Shown here piece after piece: positions 1 to 6,741 of a stretch of DNA of 10,643 nucleotides (the first letter of the stretch is position 1; every line of letters starts with the position of its first letter). This DNA comes from Treponema sp. (GTDB lineage Bacteria; Spirochaetota; Spirochaetia; Treponematales; Treponemataceae), in contig JALNVF010000112.1 in NCBI GenBank assembly GCA_023231445.1, forward strand, positions 1 through 10,643. The letters run 5' to 3'. The position numbers were made by a program, and so were the translations under genes. The notes under the pieces were generated by a model that worked only from the letters and a program-made list of their open reading frames with translations, did not search any database and had not been told where the DNA came from.

Positions 1-437
1 GTCCCTTCTTTCAGACGGACATCATCCATTACCCATCCCTTTATCGTATATTCACTTGCAATTTTGTTCACCCATTTCCGGAACTGAACGGCACGTTCGG
101 AATTTACCTTGAATCCGACTGCAATTATCATCTGAAGGTTGTAGTGATTAACTTCACGGGTTACCTGTCTTGTATTTTCCGTCTGAACTATCCGGAATTT
201 CCGGATAGTTGCCTCTTCCGTCAATTCATCGTCTGTATATATGTTCTTTATTTGCTCATTTATAGTCCCCACATCTACATCATACAAAGCTGCCATCATT
301 TTCTGTGTCAGCCATATATTTTCATCCTCGTACCGGACTTCATAGCTTCTGTTACTGTCGCCGACAGAGGCAATGTATGTCAAATATTCTGCGGCAGAAC
401 TTCTGATAGTTACTTCTTTTTTCTTTTTATCCGGCAT
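1..437 (-). CDS. RhuM family protein, N-terminal part (runs off the window)
   Basis: The minus-strand frame opening at ATG 435-437 is uninterrupted to base 1 and gives 145 residues. The protein starts MPDKKKKEV and has WLTQKMMAALYDV near residue 48, then IKNIYTDDELTEE, HYNLQMIIAVGFKVNSERA, FRKWVNKIASEYTIKG and WVMDDVRLKEG. These are the hallmark blocks of the virulence RhuM family (first named from Salmonella pathogenicity island 3), whose members are usually about 330 residues, so roughly half is missing beyond the edge. A GGAGC-type ribosome site precedes the ATG at good spacing. The family has no firmly established biochemical role; its members often sit beside restriction-modification genes and in mobile islands, which fits the decayed helicase upstream here. 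The codons around residues 77-84 form a perfect DNA palindrome, listed separately. Family call is secure; function is not. Confidence 0.88.
   Translation of the reverse strand, partial: MPDKKKKEVTIRSSAAEYLTYIASVGDSNRSYEVRYEDENIWLTQKMMAALYDVDVGTINEQIKNIYTDDELTEEATIRKFRIVQTENTRQVTREVNHYNLQMIIAVGFKVNSERAVQFRKWVNKIASEYTIKGWVMDDVRLKEG
186..210. repeat. Perfect 12+1+12 palindrome inside the RhuM coding sequence
   Basis: Arms AACTATCCGGAA and TTCCGGATAGTT are separated by one base and are exact reverse complements. On the minus strand this encodes roughly TIRKFRIV of the RhuM protein. A hairpin with such long arms in coding DNA is rare by chance. It may be a selected structure or a protein-binding site, or simply a by-product of the peptide I-R-K-F-R-I. 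Confidence 0.85.
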
Positions 438-608
438 TTACTGCTCCTGTTCTTCTTTCAGCAAGTTACCGGCAAGTTAGCTTTCACTGCAGCTAGTGCC
501 TATTCTGCGGTAATTTCTTAGAACGACACTAAATACAGACACAATTTTTTTTCAATACATTATCCAGCAAGTTAGATTCATGCCCAGAAAGGGACATATC
601 TGTCATTT
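438..608. other. Non-coding gap with three GCAAGTTA repeats
   Basis: No frame on either strand looks like a convincing gene. GCAAGTTA occurs at 461-468, 472-479 and 567-574, always in the same orientation. On the minus strand, the stretch just before the RhuM ribosome site reads in one frame like a broken gene tail (EITAE, stop, ALAAVKANLPVTC, stop). I take it as eroded sequence, possibly the end of a lost upstream gene. A plus-strand ORF reaching into this stretch is a shadow of the RhuM gene. Confidence 0.4.
444..448 (-). promoter_or_regulatory. Ribosome binding site of the RhuM gene
   Basis: AGGAG on the minus strand, 6 bases before the ATG at 437. It fixes the start of the RhuM gene. Confidence 0.7.
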
Positions 609-1044
609 TTACTCTCCAAAATTCTCTGGCTCAGCTAATGCTTTATTTCGTTCGGATTCTTGTAAATAAAAATCTGCGATTTGATCAGTTTTTTGAGCAA
701 AATTTATAAACCCGTTTTGTCGCAACGCAGAACTTCGTTCTTTCCATGTCTCGTAGATTTTCTTTTCTGATTCACCTGTGGTATCAATAGAGTAAACGTC
801 TCTTGAATTAATAACACTGTTTTCATATCCTGCAAGCATTTTCATATTTCTGCAGTCGTCAAGAATTTCTGCTACATTTTTATCAATCCAAAGTCCAGAT
901 AAATCCTCCGGGGTATAAAATAAAACACGCCATATTGTAATTTGAGCAGTAATCTATATCCAGACCGACATTCAGGAAGTCTGCCGTCTTTGCTATACCT
1001 CCGGTTGTAGAAAGTACCTGCTTTGCGATTTCATTTTTTGTCAT
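609..1044 (-). pseudogene. Broken unrecognised gene, two overlapping frames
   Basis: An ATG at 1042-1044 with a GGTGG-like ribosome site opens a 53-residue ORF (MTKNEIAKQVLSTTGGIAK, then TADFLNVGLD) that stops at 883. Its first 30 residues resemble the helical N terminus of AbiEi-type antitoxin regulators, but this is a weak impression. A second minus-strand frame is open from 953 to 609. It begins without a start codon (WRVLFYTPEDLSGLWIDKN), has an internal ATG at 845, and ends ERNKALAEPENFGE. The two frames overlap between 953 and 883, as expected if one gene suffered a small indel there, or if two fragments were joined. I cannot name the C-terminal part. Both pieces lie between the helicase pseudogene and the RhuM gene, in what looks like an eroded accessory island. 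Confidence 0.45.
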
Positions 1045-1091
1045 ACATCCACCGACTTTTCACACACAGAATTTTAATATTGTTGTCAATT

Positions 1092-1122
1092 AGTATAACA
1101 CAGGAGAGCTTGATTTGCACAA
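1092..1122 (-). promoter_or_regulatory. Possible promoter for the broken gene at 609-1044
   Basis: On the minus strand TATACT (1092-1097) matches the -10 consensus at 5 of 6 bases, and TTGTGC (1117-1122) could be the -35 box, but the 19-base spacing is long. It lies about 50 bases before the ATG at 1044. A perfect TTGACA also occurs just downstream of the TATACT but has no good -10 partner. Confidence 0.3.
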
Positions 1123-1139
1123 GTCTTCACATACTACTT

Positions 1140-2118
1140 TTACATATGACGTACTTCTTCCCCCGGTAACTTACTCCAGTCGTTGAACGCCTTCTGCGCA
1201 CTGCGGAATATGTCCTCTATAGAGTGGGATATGTGGAGCTTCTCCCCCAGAACACCGGAGTTCCCTTCGTAGGCAAGCGCAAGCTGATTTTTCAAATCAG
1301 TAAACCGGTTGTTTACCGGAGTTGCCGAAAGCATAACAACCTTCGTCCTCACTCCCGGCTTCAGCACCCTGTTCATCAGGCGCAGATACCTGTTCTCTTC
1401 TTTCCCTGCAACTTTTGAAACCGTATCGCTTCCGTTCCTGAAATTGTGCGATTCGTCGATGACGACAAGATCATAGTTCGCACAGTTAAGGCGGGAAAGG
1501 TCTATTCCGTTCGAGTCTCCGCCGTTCCGCGACAAATCCGTATGGAACAGCACCGTATAGGCAAACCGGTCGGCAGCAACCGGATTATTGACATAGTTTT
1601 CACGGAACGTATTCCAGTTTGCAGCAAGTTTTTTGGGACAGAAGCACCAGCACGTTCCTGTTCCGGCTTTCGTACTATTTAATGACGGCAAGCGGCGTAT
1701 AGGCGACAGGTGTTTCCTTTTGTATGTGAATAAACCCCTGAATGGCGGACTGCGTTCTGTTCGATTTGAACGACGCCTTTTTCCGTATCCAGTCCGCACA
1801 TTCCCGTGCAACAGCCTGCTGTGTCATTTCGTTGCGGAGTTTTATTTCAAATTCCGACCCGCACACTGCCCGTTCGCGGTCAAGACGAGGTATATAGAAT
1901 TCACGTTTTTCCTTCGGTGTTTTTTCCGTCGTAAACGTCGGAGACGTAAAAATAAAACGGAGAGAATCGATGCCTTCAAGCTGCTTTTTAAGTTCATTAA
2001 ACGCATACATTGAAAAAGATGCGGCAGCTATAGAAAGTTTTGCATGAGGCTGCAGTTCGTCTGTAAGGTTGTCTTTAAGCAGATGCCGGACATTGTCGAT
2101 GATTTCCACGATAAACAC
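1140..2118 (-). pseudogene. SNF2/DEAD-like helicase with PLD-like N terminus, decayed
   Basis: Two minus-strand frames make up one ruined gene. The first (GTG 2118 to TAG 1675) starts VFIVEIIDNVRHLL and contains LRFIFTSPTFTTEK and REFYIPRLDRERAVCGSEFEIKLRNEMTQQ. This is the phospholipase-D-like N terminus of a large helicase family of about 1000 residues. The second frame, down to TAA 1140, carries CPKKLAANWNTFRENY, motif II VVIDESHNFRNG and motif III MLSATPVNN. Between the halves, HIQKETPVAYT joins directly to PLAVIK, so the linker and Walker A motif (normally just before the ALAVIKYY block) are deleted. An in-frame TAG at 1675 and a frameshift near 1640-1647 follow. Translation ends soon after motif III, so the second RecA domain is also absent. 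The first 55 or so residues of the second open frame are out-of-frame noise. The family occurs in defence and restriction loci. This copy cannot be active. Confidence 0.85.
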
Positions 2119-2194
2119 TCTAATTTATCCAGTATATCACTAAAGGTTTGTTTTAGAAAGCCAAAATATGCAAAAAGAATCAGGTACCGCCCCT

Positions 2195-2222
2195 CCCGGC
2201 CCGCAGATACGGTAAGGCCGGG
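2195..2222. terminator. GC-rich hairpin after the oxidoreductase gene
   Basis: CCCGGCC (2195-2201) and GGCCGGG (2216-2222) form a perfect 7-bp stem with a 14-base loop, 22 bases beyond the stop codon of the oxidoreductase on the minus strand. A run of five T follows only after about 20 bases, so it is not a canonical Rho-independent terminator, though its position suits transcript ending or 3' protection. The rest of 2119-2244 shows no gene. Confidence 0.4.
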
Positions 2223-2244
2223 CGAAGAAACCGCGTAACTGCCT

Positions 2245-3807
2245 CTAAATATCCCCCTGAAACACAGAACCGGTGTCCCTGCACAAATACTGAACGGCCC
2301 GGCGCCCCGAATCAACAGCGATGGGCAGCCCGCCGGGACTCCTCAGACGCTGGCTTGCAAAATAAACATTTTTAATACTTTTCGGCTTCGACGGATAACT
2401 TTCATATTTCAGGCCCTTTCCCAGAACAGTCATCCAGGATCCCCTGCAGGAACCAAGGTACCGTTCATAGGTCAGCGGCGTCGCTACATCCCATACAGCA
2501 ACTTTTCCGGCAGTCTGCGGATATTTTTCCGCCAGTATCTGTATGAAAGCTTTTGCAAGTTTTTCTTTTTCCGCTTTATAAGTACCGTCCGCTCTGCATG
2601 CTTTCCAGAAATCATAACTGTCTCCGATAATACACGAAGTAACAGCCGTACAGCCGGCCGGTGCATATCCTTCAAAGTCCGCATAATTACAGACCAGGAT
2701 AATCGGCTGTGGTATTCCTCCGCATAAAAACGGATGATCCGGTACGAACTGTATTCTTTCCGGCAGACCGGACAGATCCGCTTCCACTCCCGCACAGACA
2801 AACGTATTGAGCAGCGGTACGACATTTTTATGCATCCGTTTAGTCCACGGCTCAACAAGCGGCGGACAGAACAATGTATCAACGGCAGAAAGCGTATCGC
2901 GGGTAACAATAACTGCATCCGCCGGAATTGTTTCATTCCCAATACGAATACCGTCCGCTGCTCCGCCGCAGACACTCACACAGTCCACAGCGCTGTTGTA
3001 CATAATTTTACCGCCCAGATGCTCAAAGTAATCCGCCATTCTTTTTACCATACCGACAGACCCGCCTTCAGGATATCCGCCGTCACCGGAAACAAGCGTC
3101 GCAATCGTAAAAAGCAGGGCACCGGCACTGTAATCGGGACCGACAATATTCTTAATCATCATCTGCAGAAGAGGGCTCTTAAACCGTTTTATATATTCTC
3201 CCACAGTCTGGTTAAAATAAAAAAGCATAGATGGCAAAGCAGGCAGTATTCCAGAAAGCATCTGCAGCGATACGGAAGATTTGTATTTTACCCGCACACC
3301 TTTTATATCTGTTACAGGCATACTGATTTTTGTAAATTTACGGATATCTTTACACAGCCGGTTGATTACCTTTGTGTCTTCCGGCGAAAGTTCCAGAAAA
3401 TGACGGCGGAGCTTTTCAAGATCACGATAAAGGTAAACAGTCCTGCCGTTCCAGTCAAACACCTGAAACAGGTCCCGGTTATAGACCTTTACACTGCCGC
3501 CCAGTGCGCCGACTTCGCACCAGAGTCTGTTCAGCGGTGTTTGTGCAGAAGAGCCGGTCAGCCAGTGCATACCGCCTTCAAACAAATACCCCTTTCTTCT
3601 CCAGCTGGTCGAAGCCCCTCCCGGAAGTGAATCACTTTCATAAATAGTTACATCGAATCCACTCTGCCGCGCATAAATGCCTGCAGAAAGCCCTGAAATT
3701 CCGGCACCAATAACTGCTACCTTTTTTATGATTGTATCCTCCCCGACAGTATCGACAAACCTGTTGCCTTCCTGACAGGAAAGTTCAGGATTCATCACTA
3801 CCCGCAT
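2245..3807 (-). CDS. Phytoene desaturase-like FAD-dependent oxidoreductase (CrtI/CrtISO/retinol saturase type)
   Basis: A 520-residue ORF. The N-terminal Rossmann motif VIGAGISGLSAG is at residues 32-43, with the acidic residue ending the second strand in VTIYE (57). LPGGASTSWRRKGYLFEGGMHW then follows, the dinucleotide-binding signature of the phytoene desaturase and carotenoid isomerase-like amine oxidase superfamily. The C terminus has VYFASQRLRSPGGLPIAVDSG, the second FAD-contacting block. Such enzymes desaturate, saturate or isomerise polyene or lipid substrates; the substrate here is unknown because no carotenoid genes are nearby. Length is normal for the family. The ORF has ATGs at 3807 and 3795, but the Rossmann fold begins only at residue 30. 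The one strong ribosome site (3738-3744) points to an ATA codon at 3727-3729, where a protein starting M/I-K-K-V-A-V-I-G would be typical. The gene is otherwise intact and stands alone, with decayed genes on both sides. Confidence 0.88.
   Translation of the reverse strand: MRVVMNPELSCQEGNRFVDTVGEDTIIKKVAVIGAGISGLSAGIYARQSGFDVTIYESDSLPGGASTSWRRKGYLFEGGMHWLTGSSAQTPLNRLWCEVGALGGSVKVYNRDLFQVFDWNGRTVYLYRDLEKLRRHFLELSPEDTKVINRLCKDIRKFTKISMPVTDIKGVRVKYKSSVSLQMLSGILPALPSMLFYFNQTVGEYIKRFKSPLLQMMIKNIVGPDYSAGALLFTIATLVSGDGGYPEGGSVGMVKRMADYFEHLGGKIMYNSAVDCVSVCGGAADGIRIGNETIPADAVIVTRDTLSAVDTLFCPPLVEPWTKRMHKNVVPLLNTFVCAGVEADLSGLPERIQFVPDHPFLCGGIPQPIILVCNYADFEGYAPAGCTAVTSCIIGDSYDFWKACRADGTYKAEKEKLAKAFIQILAEKYPQTAGKVAVWDVATPLTYERYLGSCRGSWMTVLGKGLKYESYPSKPKSIKNVYFASQRLRSPGGLPIAVDSGRRAVQYLCRDTGSVFQGDI
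3738..3744 (-). promoter_or_regulatory. Strong ribosome binding site aimed at a non-ATG codon
   Basis: GGGGAGG on the minus strand lies inside the annotated 5' end of the oxidoreductase ORF, 8 bases before ATA (3727-3729), which is in frame and followed by AAA AAG GTA. Spacing and strength are ideal for initiation. The usual family N terminus starts just here. Either ATA (or ATC at 3730-3732) is used, or an ATG was lost by a single base change and an upstream ATG took over. Confidence 0.55.
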
Positions 3808-3822
3808 TCATATACCCGTAAC

Positions 3823-3828
3823 AGTATA
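3823..3828 (-). promoter_or_regulatory. Possible -10 box for the oxidoreductase gene
   Basis: TATACT on the minus strand about 15 bases before the first ATG at 3807. No convincing -35 hexamer is seen at 16-18 bases. If used, the message would begin close to that ATG, favouring initiation further downstream. Another TATAAT occurs near 3880. The remainder of 3808-4001 holds no gene I can support. Confidence 0.25.
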
Positions 3829-4001
3829 ACAGATACAGGCAATTTGGACAGACATATTTTCACTTTTATTACAAATAAGATTATAGCAAGATGTTCCTCT
3901 ATCGTCTTCCTGCTCTGCCGATCTTTATTCATTCTGAACGCATCAACAAAACCGGGACGGTAAAACAGTATGATGATTTCTCTCTTCCGGCAATTATGCG
4001 T

Positions 4002-4243
4002 TTATCTCTGCATGGTAAGTTTCCTAAGTTGTTCCGTCATTACAGAACGCTCTTTCAATGCTGCATCAGTTTCATCACTTGTCACTGTCTTTATAACTTC
4101 TTCTGCCGCTTTTGCACTCTCCGTATAGCTCAGCCCTGCCGCGCTTCCGACGCTGCAATCTTCAGCGCAACAGTATTGATCTGTTCGTCGCCGCCGGTGT
4201 AATGAGAATTTGCAAGTGTTTTTACCTGTACTGCGGAAGGCAT
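4002..4243 (-). pseudogene. Small unrecognised ORF with one single-base frameshift
   Basis: ATG 4241-4243 has an excellent ribosome site (AAAGGAG, 4251-4257, 7 bases away) and opens MPSAVQVKTLANSHYTGGDE, continuing to ...AASEARQG and a TGA at 4130-4132. The adjacent frame continues naturally from this point with GLSYTESAKAAEEVIK and ends ALKERSVMTEQLRKLTMQR, TAA at 4002. Adding one G to the GGG run at 4134-4136 restores one protein of about 81 residues, charged and probably helical, with no membrane segment or signal peptide. I do not recognise the family. The site is not a recognised slippery heptamer, so a simple indel or sequencing error is likelier than programmed shifting. It lies between the DUF4143 ATPase and the oxidoreductase on the same strand. 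The plus-strand ORF over this region is a shadow. Confidence 0.6.
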
Positions 4244-4260
4244 TTACGTACTCCTTTCTG

Positions 4261-4313
4261 TATAGGGCATATCTAAAAAGTCACCGAAAGTGAGTTTTTA
4301 GATATGCCCTATA
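4261..4313. repeat. 19-bp perfect inverted repeat, long hairpin overlapping a stop codon
   Basis: TATAGGGCATATCTAAAAA (4261-4279) is the exact reverse complement of 4295-4313. Inside, after one G/G mismatch, TCAC/GTGA pairs around a CGAAA loop, giving a 53-base near-perfect hairpin. Its right arm includes the TAG stop (4309-4311) of the ATPase gene. No T tract follows the stem in either direction, so it is not a standard Rho-independent terminator. It may be a REP- or MITE-like dispersed element, an mRNA-stabilising or processing hairpin, or a bidirectional barrier. The start of the small ORF lies 18 bases beyond it. Confidence 0.9.
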
Positions 4314-5541
4314 TCAGTCCGAGCGGAATAACAACATTTTCCCGGTCAACCGGTACAGGCCTGTCTGCAAGACACACAACTGCTCCGTTGCCGCGGGGAA
4401 TTGCAAGCTTATCAAGTACACCGAACGATGAAATCATATCGCCTGACGGCGAAGCTGCTTTCTTTATTTCAACGGGATGCAGTTTTCCGTTCTCTTCAAT
4501 AAGCAGATCTATTTCATGTTTCTCTTTGTCACGGTAATACCACACCGGAGGTTCACGCAGATTGTTCGCATATGATTTCCATATTTCAGAAACAACGAAA
4601 TTTTCCATAAGCGCTCCGTTCATAGCTCCAGCTTCAAACGTTTCAGGGGAAAGCCATCTGCACAACCATGCAACAAGTCCGCAGTCATGAAAATACAATT
4701 TTGGGGTTTTCGTAATCCGTTTCAGTGCATTGGAAAAATAAGGATGTACCAAAAAGACAATACCGAGCGAGATAAGCACATTTACCCAGCTTTTGGCAGT
4801 CGGTTCCGAGATTTCCGCATCACGTGCACATTCCGCATAATTCAGCTGCTGCGAACAGCGGGCAGCAAGTGACGAAAGAAACCGGCTGAACGAAAGTGTA
4901 TTTGTAATTCCGGCAAGCTCCCGTATATCACGCTCAACATAGGTACGCACATGGTTCGCATAATATGTTGGTATGTCGGTAATTTCTCCCGACGCTGTTT
5001 TAGGAAGACTTCCGTGATACATAAGAGTGTAGGCAGTATGAACATCGATATGAGGATATTTTCCACTCCGTTCCCGTTCAAGCAGTTCAGGTAAATCAAT
5101 AGAAAACGTATGCAGAGGTGTACGATACAACTCTGCAACAGAAAGCCCGTACATATCGGCAACCGCAATGCGTCCCGCAAGTGATTCACTCACTCCCTTT
5201 ATCATCTGATATTTCTGTGATCCGGTGAGCCATATACCGCCGGCAAGTTTCTTTGTGTCGGCAAGCAGTTTTATATACGGAAACAGCTCAGGCGCATATT
5301 GAATCTCATCGATAAGAACGGGAAGCGGATATGTCTGAAAAAACAGTTTCTGATCCGTTTTCGCAAGATACCTGGCATCCGTATCATCAAGTGAAACATA
5401 CGTCCGCTTTGACGTCTCCCCGTCGGCCAGATGCAGAAGTATTGTAGTCTTTCCCACTTGCCGCGGTCCACAGACCATAATGACAGGATAATCCCGGCTG
5501 AGCTGCCGTATGCGTAATTCTATTGCCCGTGGTATATACAT
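4309..5541 (-). CDS. AAA ATPase with C-terminal DUF4143 (archaeal-type ATPase) domain
   Basis: From ATG 5539-5541 the protein has 410 residues. Walker A GPRQVGKT is at residues 25-32, Walker B VLIDEIQYAP around 75-84, and the sensor-like WLTGSQ near 105. A winged-helix-like middle part (NYAECARDAEISEPTAKSWVNVL) follows. At the C terminus EIDLLIEE...LHPVEIKKA is the PD-(D/E)XK-like core of DUF4143. Size and order match this widespread family of cytoplasmic P-loop proteins, whose role is poorly known; links to mobile elements and toxin-like behaviour have been suggested. I chose 5541 rather than the 24-base longer ORF because AAGG stands 9 bases before it and a promoter lies immediately upstream. 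The gene is intact and apparently monocistronic. Its stop codon sits inside a long inverted repeat. Confidence 0.9.
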   Translation of the reverse strand: MYIPRAIELRIRQLSRDYPVIMVCGPRQVGKTTILLHLADGETSKRTYVSLDDTDARYLAKTDQKLFFQTYPLPVLIDEIQYAPELFPYIKLLADTKKLAGGIWLTGSQKYQMIKGVSESLAGRIAVADMYGLSVAELYRTPLHTFSIDLPELLERERSGKYPHIDVHTAYTLMYHGSLPKTASGEITDIPTYYANHVRTYVERDIRELAGITNTLSFSRFLSSLAARCSQQLNYAECARDAEISEPTAKSWVNVLISLGIVFLVHPYFSNALKRITKTPKLYFHDCGLVAWLCRWLSPETFEAGAMNGALMENFVVSEIWKSYANNLREPPVWYYRDKEKHEIDLLIEENGKLHPVEIKKAASPSGDMISSFGVLDKLAIPRGNGAVVCLADRPVPVDRENVVIPLGLI

Positions 5542-5570
5542 AGTCAATATCCTTAGTCTGACCAATCTAA

Positions 5571-5599
5571 AGTGTACTTTACTTCAGACAAAAAGACAA
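5571..5599 (-). promoter_or_regulatory. Promoter of the DUF4143 ATPase gene
   Basis: On the minus strand TTGTCT (5594-5599) and TACACT (5571-5576) are separated by exactly 17 bases and lie about 30 bases upstream of the ATG at 5541. Both hexamers match the sigma-70 consensus at four of six positions. Position and spacing are good, so this is a plausible but unproven promoter. Confidence 0.45.
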
Positions 5600-5740
5600 G
5601 CGGAAACAGACTACACAATCAACACATTCAAATTCAAAAAGGAACAGCATTTTGTGAAGGCTGTCCGGATATTCTGTTATACTATCGGCTTCTGTTTTTT
5701 GCCCGCAGATTGTAATAATATGCTCAAATGTGCGCAGCAC

Positions 5741-6010
5741 GACAGACATTTTTACCACATCGTCCATCGGTGCACAAGACGCCCATACGGGCCACAGTGC
5801 TGCAGCATCGTTGAACGGACTGCGTTCAGTTCGAATGTGTTTTACGCACTGGTGCCCTTCTGCACGAACTGCAATACCACGCCTGAGTATCTTTCAAACA
5901 CAACGAAAGAAGTTTCAACGGAGAATTTTCACTGGACAAACAGGATTATTGCGGCGCTCTGCGAAAAAGCAGACGGTGCTGAACAATGTTCTGTTCGAAT
6001 CAGGCTGTCT
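5741..6010 (+). pseudogene. Relic of a C69 family dipeptidase
   Basis: The plus-strand frame through 5741-6010 reads CCSIVERTAFSSNVFYALVPF, then CTNCNTTPEYLSNTTKEVST and ENFHWTNRIIAALCEKADG. This matches the C-terminal half of C69 (PepD-like, Ntn-type) dipeptidases, where a block like FNALVPFYTNV-TPEYLSNTT-EVSTDNFYWTNRLIAAL is diagnostic. The N-terminal half, with the catalytic cysteine that becomes exposed after processing, is missing, and no start or ribosome site belongs to this piece. The frame stays open into the LysE gene on the other strand only by chance. The relic occupies the gap between the ATPase and LysE genes and is the only plus-strand coding remnant in the window. Such enzymes cleave dipeptides, so loss here may reflect redundancy. 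The rest of 5600-5740 shows no gene. Confidence 0.75.
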
Positions 6011-6046
6011 CATGAAAAATGCATTTTCCCGTTCGGATGCGTAAGT

Positions 6047-6661
6047 CTATCTGTCTTCAAGCGCGAGTTTTACGGCAAGTCCTGCAAAGATGCATGCGAA
6101 ACCGCGCCCGACATTTTTCATGATGCTCTTCCTCTGTACAACAAGATTCCTGATTACTGCGGCAAGTAACCCGTACCCGGTAAACAGTACCAGCGTCATC
6201 ACCATAAAGATAAGGCTTAATATAATCATACATTCTGTTTTGTTTTCTGCCCCTGCAGGTATGAACTGAGGCAGAAATGAAAGGAAGAACAGTGTCAGCT
6301 TCGGATTCAGTAAGTTCAGCACAATCCCTTTTGCCGCAACATGTATACACTGCGGTGCAATGGTATCCCTGCCGAATTCTATACTTCCTGCCGTTGTCCA
6401 TGTCTTCCATGCCAGATACAGAAGGTACGCCGCTCCTGCATATTTTATTATCATAAAGACTTCCGCACTCATATTCATTATTGCGGAAAGTCCCAGAATG
6501 CACGCTGCCATATGAGGTACAATACCGAACGTACATCCCACTGCTGCAGCCACGGCATATTTTGCATTTTTTGACAATCCCGTATTTATGGTGTATATAA
6601 CACCTGTACCGGGTATGAGGACTACAACCAGTGCCGTAAGTATAAAGCTGAGTGTTATCAT
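6047..6661 (-). CDS. LysE/RhtB family amino acid or metabolite exporter
   Basis: 204 residues, the usual length. The N terminus ITLSFILTALVVVLIPG followed by TGVIYTINTGLSKNAKYAV and AAAVGCTFGI is the conserved first helix and loop of the LysE superfamily. The second signature is GIVLNLLNPKLTLFFLSFLPQF near the middle. Hydrophobic stretches fit six membrane segments in the inner membrane (roughly 5-25, 40-60, 65-85, 112-132, 145-168, 180-200). Members export amino acids (lysine, threonine, homoserine) or related compounds by proton exchange; the substrate cannot be read from the sequence. The ATG at 6661 has AGGGAT 6 bases upstream. It lies 80 bases downstream of an AraC-type regulator on the same strand, a common arrangement where the regulator controls the exporter. 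Confidence 0.9.
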   Translation of the reverse strand: MITLSFILTALVVVLIPGTGVIYTINTGLSKNAKYAVAAAVGCTFGIVPHMAACILGLSAIMNMSAEVFMIIKYAGAAYLLYLAWKTWTTAGSIEFGRDTIAPQCIHVAAKGIVLNLLNPKLTLFFLSFLPQFIPAGAENKTECMIILSLIFMVMTLVLFTGYGLLAAVIRNLVVQRKSIMKNVGRGFACIFAGLAVKLALEDR

Positions 6662-6710
6662 AATCTATCCCTTTTAGTATCCATATCCGCAGATTCCCCC
6701 GTTTAAATAC

Positions 6711-6716
6711 AGTATA
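6711..6716 (-). promoter_or_regulatory. Possible -10 box upstream of the LysE gene
   Basis: TATACT lies about 50 bases before the exporter ATG, in the 80-base gap after the AraC gene. No recognisable -35 hexamer stands 17 bases upstream. That is what one would expect of an activator-dependent promoter and could let the AraC protein act here, but read-through from the regulator gene is equally possible. Confidence 0.25.
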
Positions 6717-6741
6717 AAATCAACACGCATGTATTCCTGCT

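Noticed and set aside
144..521. Plus-strand 125-codon ORF
   Set aside because: It lies antisense to the RhuM gene and has no ribosome site or family resemblance; the minus-strand protein is clearly real.
2734..3630. Plus-strand 298-codon ORF
   Set aside because: Complete shadow of the FAD oxidoreductase; composition is rich in R, H, T and F without motifs.
4130..4140. Programmed frameshift in the small ORF
   Set aside because: No X XXY YYZ heptamer, no RF2-like CUU UGA and no convincing downstream structure; a simple indel explains it better.
5579..5767. Minus-strand 62-codon ORF upstream of the ATPase gene
   Set aside because: It overlaps the ATPase promoter, has no ribosome site and no recognisable similarity.
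6015..6028. Palindrome AAAATGCATTTT near the end of the LysE gene as a terminator
   Set aside because: AT-rich with no loop and no T tract beyond; too weak a stem to support a terminator call.
5510..6169. 219-codon plus-strand ORF taken as a whole gene
   Set aside because: Only 5741-6010 shows family similarity; its 5' end is antisense to the ATPase start and its 3' end antisense to LysE.
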